Shown here in pieces: positions 56,500-64,000 of a stretch of 64,000 bases of DNA (its first letter is position 1; the number at the start of each line of letters is the position of its first letter). The notes under the pieces are model-generated. The model saw only the letters and a program-made list of their open reading frames with translations, did no database searches and was not told where the DNA came from. Origin of the DNA: Halicephalobus mephisto. Its lineage: Eukaryota > Nematoda > Chromadorea > Rhabditida > Panagrolaimidae. The stretch is from positions 62,001-126,000 of the forward strand of contig SWDT01000121.1 of the NCBI GenBank assembly GCA_009193035.1, read 5' to 3'. Both the position numbers and the translations under genes were made by a program.

Positions 56500-57130
56500 G
56501 TTGGAAGTTTCTAGAACCTTAAATAAATCCCATTTACAATGGCACTTTAATGAAGCCCCTATCATCTTTCCAGTTACCCTAAAGGAACCCCATTTCTCTT
56601 TTCCAGTTACCCTAAAGAAGCCCCTATCATCTTTCCAGTTACCCTAAAGGAACCCTATTTCTCTTTTCTAGTTACCCTAAAGGAACCCCATTTCTCTTTT
56701 CCAGTTACCCTAAAGGAACCCCATTTCTCTTTTCTAGTTACCCTAAAGAAACTCCATTTCTCGGTACCCTACCAATGCCTCCCTTTTCCTTCCCCTGATA
56801 CCCTAAAGAAATCCTCTTTCTTACAGTACTTTAATGAAGTTCTTGTTTCTCTAGAATCCTAAAAATTCTTTGGTATTTCGAAATCCCATTCTTTTCTATG
56901 ATACTCTAAACCCCCTGTTACTCCAATGAAACCCCCTCACCCGTTATTTGTTGTCTTAATGGAACTCAATTTATCCTAAGACCCGATGAAATTCCTTCTA
57001 TAGTACCCTACAGAAACTTCCTCATTCTTTCCTTAATACCCTGAAATCTTTTTTTTTATTACTGCAATCAACTCTCTCGTTCTTCTTCTAGTACCCTAAT
57101 GAACCCCTTGGTACCCTGGCGTTTTTATTA
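56500..57130. repeat. Pyrimidine-strand minisatellite, about 31 bp unit
   Basis: TTACCCTAAAGGAACCCCAT and TTCTCTTTTCCAG units, seven or more copies to 56760, then decayed TACCCTAATGAA copies. No coding value. Confidence 0.8.
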
Positions 57131-57340
57131 TAAAATTACTTGCGAAAGCTAATAAGACGTTGTTTCATTCGGAAGCTTATTCCTTGTTCAGTGCCGAATT
57201 GACAAATGTCCTTTCCGGCACCGAAAATGTCTTCAAAAAACGGCTTTCAGAATGGCACGGTAGCTGTCAGGATTGATGGGATTCCTTTGAACGGACAAAA
57301 ATGACAAATCCCAGCCTTTTAGGGTTCCATTTGCTCTGGT

Positions 57341-57607
57341 TTAATTATCTTCTCTGGATAACACCAAATCAGAGCAATCTTGAAGGATATACTGACAGAC
57401 GGATGTCATAATAATTATGCAAATTTGTTGCGCTCGGAGATCCTTGGAGAACATTAAATCGTTGTTTCTGGATATCCCAGGGACAGTAAGCTTCCGTGCC
57501 GCAAGATAATCATGGCAAATGTCCGAAAAACACCTGTCGGGAAATCCATCCTCCACCTTGTAATTCCGAAACCGCAATGTGTCAATTCTAACTAGTACTT
57601 TGGGCAG
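57341..57607 (-). CDS. Possible terminal exon of an unidentified gene
   Basis: After an acceptor (TTCTGTAG) an 88-codon frame runs to TAA. It is GC-rich beside AT-rich flanks and has varied composition: RNYKVEDGFPDRCFSDICHD, then RKLTVPGISRNNDLMF and a C-terminal part with ICIIIMTSVCQYILQ. No domain recognised and no upstream exon within 600 bp. The 170 bp downstream (57170-57340) are also GC-rich and contain RNPINPDSYRAILKAVF in one minus frame, faintly like a reverse transcriptase, so a decayed retroelement is an alternative. Confidence 0.35.
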   Translation of the reverse strand: MPKVLVRIDTLRFRNYKVEDGFPDRCFSDICHDYLAARKLTVPGISRNNDLMFSKDLRAQQICIIIMTSVCQYILQDCSDLVLSREDN

Positions 57608-57609
57608 CT

Positions 57610-58280
57610 ACAGAAGATGTGGACCTAGTTAAAAAAGGAAAAAATTATCCGAAAAATGTTCAAAATTTAAAAAATGTTAATTTCATACCTAATCAACTAT
57701 TTTTAAATTCCAAATTTCGGAAAAATTAAACTATTTTTAATTTTTATTACAAAAATTGGTTAAAAGTTAATCGAAAAATTTTAATTTTTTTGAAATTTAG
57801 AACTCAAAAATAGTTGATTATTTATAAAATTAAACTATTTTTAATTTTTATTACAAAAAAAAATTAAAAATTAATCAAAAAAAATCGAAAAATTTAAATT
57901 TTATAAATAATCAACTATGTTTAATTATTTTAAATTTCGTAAATTAAAAAAACTATTTTAAATTTTCGTTTCAAGACCTAGTTAAAGAAGTAAAAATAAT
58001 TCGAAAAGCAAAAAAATAAATTTCGAAAATATTTTATAAAAAGTCGGTCATGTTTGATTATTTTGAATTACTTAAATTATGAAAAAAAAACAATTTCCAA
58101 ACTTTCGTTGCAAATTTTAGTTTTAAAAAAAGTAATTTTAAAAAATAAAAGTTAAATTTTCAGGAGTATTTATTTATTTATATATTGTCGTGAATTTCCC
58201 AAATTTCGACTTGGAAGAGCAATTACCAAATTTTCGTTGCGGGACCCGACTGAAGCAGAGAAAAATTATTCAAAAAAGCA
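57610..58280. other. AT-rich spacer
   Basis: Degenerate AT repeats (AATTAAACTATTTTTAATTT) and a CGTTGCGGGACCCGACTGAA segment of the GGGACC family. No gene seen. Confidence 0.5.
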
Positions 58281-59170
58281 TAGTGACGAAATTGTGCTTT
58301 TAGGATTCCCGCGTTATATATTTTCTGTCGCGTTTGTTTTTTCAGTTTCATTATTAGAATTTCAGATAAAAGGTAATTACAGTATTTTTATCATATCACT
58401 GTAGTATAAGATGTAAGAAGTTTTATAAAGAAATTCGCAGCAAGAAAAACATACTTTTAGGATTCCCGCGTTATATATTTTCTGTCGCGTTTGACTTTTC
58501 AGTTTCATTATTAGAATTTCAGATAAAAGATAATTACAGTACTTTTATCATATCACTGTAGTATAAGATGTAAGAAGTTTTATAAAGAAAATCGCAGCAA
58601 GAAAAACGTATTTTTGGGATTCCCACGTTATATATTTTTTGTCGCGTTTGACTTTTCAGTTTCATCATTTAAATTTCAGATAAAAGGTAATTACAGTATT
58701 TTTATCATATCACTGTAGTAGAAGATGTAAGAAGCTCCACAAAGAAAATCGCAGCAAGAAAAACGTATTTTTGGGATTCCCGCGTTATATATTTTCTGTC
58801 GCGTTTGTTTTTTCAGTTTCATCATTTGAATTTCAGATAAGAAGTAAGTAATTACAGTATTTTTATCATATCAATATAGTAGAAGATGTAAGAAGTTCCA
58901 CAAAGAAAATCGCAGCAAAAAAAACATACTTAGGATTCCCGCGTTATATATCTGTAATGTTTTTTCCGAGCTTAATTCCTTCATTTTTAAGCAAAAAGTA
59001 AATGATGATTATGCTTTCTTTATATTGATGTAATTTCATATATAAGAAATCCCTCGAAGAAGAACGCAATAAGGAAATTTATTTTCAGGATTCCCGTGTT
59101 ACGTATTATCGGCAATTTTTAATTCTTTACTTACTCAAATTTCAGGTAAAAACTGATTATTTTACTTCTG
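58281..59170. repeat. Tandem array, about 157 bp unit, six copies
   Basis: GGATTCCCGCGTTATATATT starts near 58303, 58460, 58618, 58774, 58933 and 59088; each copy has TTTTCAGTTTCATTATTAGA and a TATCATATCACTGTAGTATA segment. The last two copies are the most diverged. Confidence 0.9.
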
Positions 59171-59259
59171 TACATCCATATAGTCTGAGATGTAAAAAGA
59201 TCCTTGAAAACTGGATTAAGGAGATTTCGCTTTTTAGGATTGTTCATTTTACATCGATT

Positions 59260-59600
59260 ATGTTCGATTTTTTCAGTTTCATTATGCAAGTTTGCATCCG
59301 AGAAAATAAAATACTACTACTTTTGTTGAACGAGGACAGTTTTGTCTTGACAAATTGCAAACTGTCAAGGGGGATATCCTTCAAATCTCCCGAAAAAGGA
59401 CTGGCCAGTTTTCTGTCATTGACTCCCGCGGGTGGACGAGTGAAAACGAGGCGATGACACTTCGGTCCGTCGGTCCCCAACTCCGCTTGTATATCCTCCA
59501 CTCCTGGGAAAAGAACTCGTTGAAGCTCAAAACGACTTTCACAAATGGATGTGCCGAAATATGCTGTTGACGTTTTTGTTTCCAGATTGTCTTTGGGGGT
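59260..59600. other. GC-rich island with overlapping open frames on both strands
   Basis: Plus frame from ATG 59284 to 59457 (57 codons, MQVCIRENKILLLLL start) follows a TTTTTTCAG 7 nt upstream, but that acceptor is itself repeat-unit sequence. A second plus frame (to 59570) and two minus frames (59244-59501, 59381-59626) are equally open. Composition says formerly or currently coding; strand and product cannot be decided. Confidence 0.35.
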
Positions 59601-59689
59601 TCTATATTCACAAACAAGTTTATCAAAAAAACCCGAATTTCATCCTGTAATCACAACACTACCATATTGTACAAAATACTGTAGTAAAA

Positions 59690-60240
59690 ATGAGCATTGT
59701 TTCGAAATTTTCAGAAAATCAAAATTTTTAAATGTTTCGAAATCGCACTGTTGTAAAAACCAAAAATGGGATTTTTTATGGGATTGTCTTGGGACGAATT
59801 TTCGAAAAAAATCCAAAAATCGAAATGTTTCGAAATCGTAATATCACAAAAATTAAAAAGTTCTATGAAATGGTCCTGACGAGAATTTTCGGAACTTTTT
59901 AGAAAAGTCCAGAATCGTACTGTAATATAAAAAAGAAGTTAAAGTTGTTATGAAATGGTCTCAAGACGAATTTTCGAAACTTAAAAATTTTGAAAATTAT
60001 GTAAAAATCAAAATTGTTACAAAATGGTCCTGACGAGAATTTTTGGAACTTTTTAGAAAAGTCCAGAATCATACTGTAATGAAAAAAAAGAAGTTAAAGT
60101 TGTTCCCAAACGGTCTCGAGACGAATTTTCGGAACTTCTCAGAAAAGTCCAGAATCGTACTGTAACGTGAAAAAGAAGTTAAAGCTGTTCCGAAATGGTC
60201 CTGACGAGAATTTTCGGAACTTCGCAATTTTTGATTTTTG
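59690..60240. repeat. Tandem repeat, about 120 bp unit
   Basis: TGGTCCTGACGAGAATTTTC and AAAAGTCCAGAATCGTACTG units, about four copies, adjoining the 3' end of the next minus gene. Confidence 0.8.
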
Positions 60241-60248
60241 TATTATTT

Positions 60249-63200
60249 CTAAGTTTCAACGGGATTCTGGAGGGCTGTAATCGATTCTAATTTTGAAATA
60301 AGTTCGGTATCGAATCTCGAAGGCAAAGAAACACTTCTTCTGAATTTTCGTATTTTTTGAAGACTTCCAGAAGAAAATTGTTTTAAATAAAAATCGAACG
60401 GAGATTTTTTTTCCGGATTGTAATCTGCTTCGTTTTTTGGATCAGGATTCATCGAAGAAAATTGAAATCTTTCGAAATTGGGCTCCAAAGATGATTCTCG
60501 ATTTTTTCCGATTTCTTTTTTAATAAATTCATTTTCAATTTTTTTTCTGAATAATAATTTTTCATAAAATCCAAAAATCGGCCACAGTAATTTTCGAAAT
60601 TCGTGTCGAGATTTCAGAAAAAAATAATAATTGAATTTCATATTTTTTAAAAAATCTTCAAAAAGATCTTCATCGAGATCCGCTCCGAAGACCCTCCAGA
60701 AGGCTTCGGGCTCCTTCTGGAGGAACCACTCTTCTTCCAGACCAGATTCCATTCTTAGAATTTTTTTCAGATCTTCTTCCACTTCGGCAATTGGCTGAAA
60801 TTTAAAAAAAAATTAAAATTTAAAAATCAAAAAAAAAATTAAAATTTAAAAATCAAAAAAAAAATTAAAATTTAAAAATCAAAAAAAAAATTAAATTTAA
60901 AAATCAAAAAAAAAATTAAAATTTAAAAATCAAAAAAAAAAATTAATATTTAAAAATTTTAAAAATTTAAATATAAAAATCAAAAAAAATTAATATTTAA
61001 AAATCAAGAAAAAATTTTAAAAAAATTGATATTTTTAAATTCGAAAAAAAATTTAAATTTTTACGAAATTGTCCTGACGTGAATTTTTAGAAAGTTTTGG
61101 ATTTTTTAGTTGTAGATAACTTTTTGTTTTTTTGTGGATTCTAGAAGTTTCCAAAATGTTTAGTTGGATTCTGGAGACTTCTAAAATATTCTAAAAACTT
61201 CTAGAATCTCCTGATGGATTTCAGAAAATTTCAAAATCTCCTACAATATTCTAAAAAGTTTCAGAATCTTCCACTGGATTCTGGAAATAAATAAAATTCT
61301 AAAAACTTCTAGAATCTCCAACTAGATTTCAAAAAGCTTCAGAGTTTGCTACAGTATTCTAAAAAGCTTCAGAATTTCCTACAGTATTCTTTAGAATTTC
61401 TTACAGTATTCTAAAAAGTTCTAAAATCTCCAACTAGATTTCAAAAAGCTTCAGAATTTCCTACAGTATTCTGAAAACCTTCAAAATCTCCTACAGTATT
61501 CTAAAAAGCTTCAGAGTCTGCTACAGTATTCTGGAAACCTTCAAAATCTCCTACAGTATTCTTTAGAATTTCTTACAGTATTCTAAAAAGTTCTAAAATC
61601 TCCAACTAGATTTCAAAAAGTTTCAGAATTTCCTACAGTATTCCGAAAACCTTCAAAATCACCTACAGTATTCTAAAAAGCTTCAGAATCTCCTACCAAT
61701 TCCCCACAAATTTTCAGAACCTTTCGAAATTCAAATTTTAAAAAAATTTTCAATTCTTACCTTATCAAAAATCCCAAGCAGATTTCTACAGTAATATATC
61801 CTTTTTGTTCTTTGTTGACGTTCCTTCAATTCTTTTTGGATTTTTTCGCTCGAAAAATTTTTATTTTTTTCAACATTTTTGAAGTCGAATTTGATTTTTT
61901 TTCTTTTATTTTTTGAAATACATCTTCGACGAATTTTCGTGATTAATGCCGAAGAAAAAACTGAAAAAATTATTTTTTTAATGAATCAGAAATTGATTTT
62001 TTTTAAATTGAAACTTACGTTTTCGCGATTTCGAAATTGATAATTTATTTTTGAAAATTTTTAAAGTTGTGATTTTTCCGACATCTGGAGAACACTGAGA
62101 AATAAGTTCTTGCTGAATTTCGCGTTGAGACTCTGGTTTTTCGATTTCGTTGTGAGAGTATTTTTCTTTTCGAATTTCGCCTTGAGACTCTGTTGATTTT
62201 TCAATTTCGTTGTGAGAGTATTCTTCCTCTGCATTTTCGCGTTGAGATTCTGTTGATTTTCCATTTTCGTTCTGAGAGTATTCTTCTTTTTCGATTTCGT
62301 GTTGAGACTCTGGTTCTTCAATTTCGCGTCGAGACTCTGTTGATTTTCCATTTTCGTTGTGAGAGTATTCTTCCTCTTCATTTTCGTGTTGAGATTCTGT
62401 TGATTCTTCAATTTCGCGTTGAGATTCTGTTGATTCTTCAATTTCGTGTTGAGATTCTGTTGATTTTTCAATTTCGTTGTAAGAGTATTCTTCTGTTTCG
62501 ATTCCGTGTTGAGATTCTGGTTTTTCAATTTCGTTGTGAGACTCTATAAGTTTACAAATTTCGTGTTGGGAGATCACTTCTTTTTCAATTTCGTCGTGAG
62601 AGTTCTTTTCTTTTTCGTTTTGAGAATCTTTTGGTTTTTCAATTTCGCTTCGAGAATTCATAAGTTTACAAATTTCGTCGTGAGAATTTCCATCTTTTTC
62701 ATTTTCGTGTTGAGAGTCTATGTGTTTATTATTTTCGTTCTGGGAATCCGTGAGTTTTTCATTTTGATTTTGAAATTCAACTTTCCTTTGGAAATTCGAT
62801 TTTTCTTTGTTTTCGTTTTGAGAATCCATAGGTTCTTTGATTTCTTTTTCAAGGTTTATTTTTTCTCCAATTTCGTTTTGAAAATCCATAAATTCTTCAA
62901 CTTCAACTTGTGTATCTATTTCTTTTTCACTTTCGTCTTGAGAAATCGTACTTATTTCATTTTCGTTATGAGAGTTTATTTCTTTTCGAGAATCTGTTTC
63001 TTTTTCGTTCTGAGAGTCTATAACTTTCTCAACTTTACTTTGAGAATCTTCCTCTTTTTCGTTTTGAGAGCTCAGTTGTTCATTATTTTCGTGTTGAGAA
63101 TCTTCTTCATTTTCGTTTTGAGAGCCTAGTTGTTCACTATTTTCGTGCTGAGAATCTTCTTCTTTTTCGCTTTGGGAATCTTCCTTTTCGTTTTGAGAGC

Positions 63201-64000
63201 CTAGTTGTTCACTATTTTCGTGCTGAGAATTTTTTTCCTTTTCGTGTTGAGAATCTTCTTCATTTTCGTTTTGAGAGCCCAGTTGTTCATTATTTTCGTG
63301 TTGAGAATCTTCCTCTTTTTGGTTTTGAGAGCTTAGTTGTTCATTATTTTCGTGTTGAGAATCTTCTTCTTTTTCGTTTTGAGAGCCCAGTTTTTCATTA
63401 TTTTCACTTTGGGAATGTCCTTCTTTTTCATTCCTGGATTCTTCTTCTTGGTCGATTTCCAATGGCCTCGTGATGATCTCCATGAAGTCTTCATCGTCGA
63501 AATCAACGGATTTTTCTCTTGTTTCATCCAGAAATACGAATCTAACTTTTTTCTTGCTAGGACTTGGTTTCTTCGGAGTTGCCTCAGGCAATATTTCCGG
63601 AACAGACAAATCTCGATTAAAATCATTAAGGTCTTCATCGAAACCATTTCGGGGGATTTCTGAAGTCTTCGATGAAGTCGGTTCGAAAATTTCTTGGATT
63701 GAAGAATTCGAATCTACAGTAATTTTATTTTTTTTAATTTTTGGATCAGATTCTTTATTTTTTTTAATTTTCTGATCAGATTCTTTATTTTTTTCAATTT
63801 TCTGATCAGATTCGTCTTCAGAAGAACTCTCGTCCCATTTCGTTTTCCTTCTGACAGGAAGTAAGCCTTCTACAGTAATCCTTTTTTGTCTGATTCTTCT
63901 TTCTCCAAATTTTTCCTTGAGATGTTTCGATGGAGGAATAACATTTGAAATATCTTTTTTCCAAGGATCTCTCATCTTCGCGATTATGAAATCCCCTAAG
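60249..64000 (-). CDS. Large SQ-rich acidic repeat protein (5' end beyond window)
   Basis: Three exons in phase: 62019 to beyond 64000, 61761-61960 and 60249-60794; about 920 residues visible. The frame stays open to the window edge (LGDFIIAKMRDPW before and around the ATG at 63975), so the true start may be further right. That opening faintly resembles the first strand of a PWWP domain, but nothing after it supports one. From about residue 150 an acidic domain of roughly 450 residues repeats SQNEKEEDSQHENNEQ-like units, with about 32 SQ and one TQ dipeptides, the substrate motif of ATM/ATR-type kinases. After it come a basic stretch (KNKLSISKSRK) and a more ordered C-terminal region (EEEWFLQKEPEAFWRVFGAD, FNYYFFLKSRHEFRKLLWPI). 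Probably nuclear. No family recognised; a DNA-damage or chromatin role is inference from the SQ cluster. Confidence 0.7.
60795..61760. repeat. Intronic repeats with CTACAGTATTCT units
   Basis: An AAATTTAAAAATCAAAAAAA simple array (60.8-61.0 kb), then about a dozen TCTCCTACAGTATTCTAAAA / AGCTTCAGAATTTCCT units. A three-unit TTCTAGAAGTTTC motif sits at 61139. Non-coding intron of the SQ-rich gene. Confidence 0.75.

Noticed and set aside
55832..59170. CRISPR-like regular arrays
   Set aside because: Units of 149-157 bp without short repeat/unique spacer structure, in a spliced eukaryotic genome.
62193..63129. Plus ORFs of 118 and 207 codons, Phe/Val-rich
   Set aside because: Antisense of the SQ-rich repeat; long only because the repeat lacks stops on both strands.

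Overview
The window looks like nuclear DNA from a nematode, probably a rhabditid. It is strongly AT-rich. The genes are split by introns with TTTTCAG-type acceptors, some only 41-46 nt long. Several start codons lie 8-50 nt behind an isolated acceptor, as expected for spliced-leader trans-splicing. Introns and spacers are packed with CTACAGTA motifs and GTCTCGAC/GGGACC minisatellites. The gene set is animal: a TGF-beta ligand, cytochrome b561, peroxisomal AAA ATPase PEX6, a matrix metalloprotease, a CDKL kinase, TAF11, SF3B1, an alpha-1,3-fucosyltransferase, NOC3 and a basonuclin-type zinc-finger protein. I assembled splice forms by eye and checked that reading phases close across each junction.

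Layout. 0.5-12 kb: a BMP-like ligand (+), convergent with cytochrome b561 (-) whose first intron holds a 2.5 kb transposon with about 650 bp inverted repeats, then six-exon PEX6 (+) with an added tandem-repeat segment. From memory, C. elegans tig-2 and prx-6 share cosmid F39G3, so this may be conserved microsynteny; that needs checking. 12.4-21 kb: a MITE, a compact MMP (-), a solo LTR, an unidentified four-exon gene (+) with a large hairpin in its last intron, and minisatellites. 21-28.4 kb: a small LEA-like gene (-), a 78 bp MITE, a 781-residue repeat-rich disordered protein (-), and 49 nt upstream of it a small secreted eight-cysteine protein (-).

28.6-32 kb is mostly minisatellite with a few uncertain exons. 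32-42.3 kb is the housekeeping core: CDKL kinase (+) and TAF11 (-) with stop codons only 39 bp apart, then SF3B1 (+) in five exons. 42.3-45 kb is mobile-element rich: a second solo LTR of the same family, an element with terminal inverted repeats carrying a 52-aa ORF, and a second CACAAAAA-ended MITE. 45-47.2 kb: the fucosyltransferase (-). 49.4-52.9 kb: NOC3 (-), which contains an 18-nt GTAAGT...TTTGCAG segment that could be an ultrashort intron. 53.4-55.2 kb: the basonuclin-type gene (-). 55.8-60.2 kb: 149 bp and 157 bp tandem arrays with two unexplained GC-rich islands. 60.2-64 kb: a large gene (-) running off the right edge, with about 32 SQ dipeptides in an acidic repeat domain.

The genes do not form one pathway. 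No tRNA, rRNA or CRISPR was seen. Exon edges are inferred from splice consensus and phase only; no transcript evidence was available.
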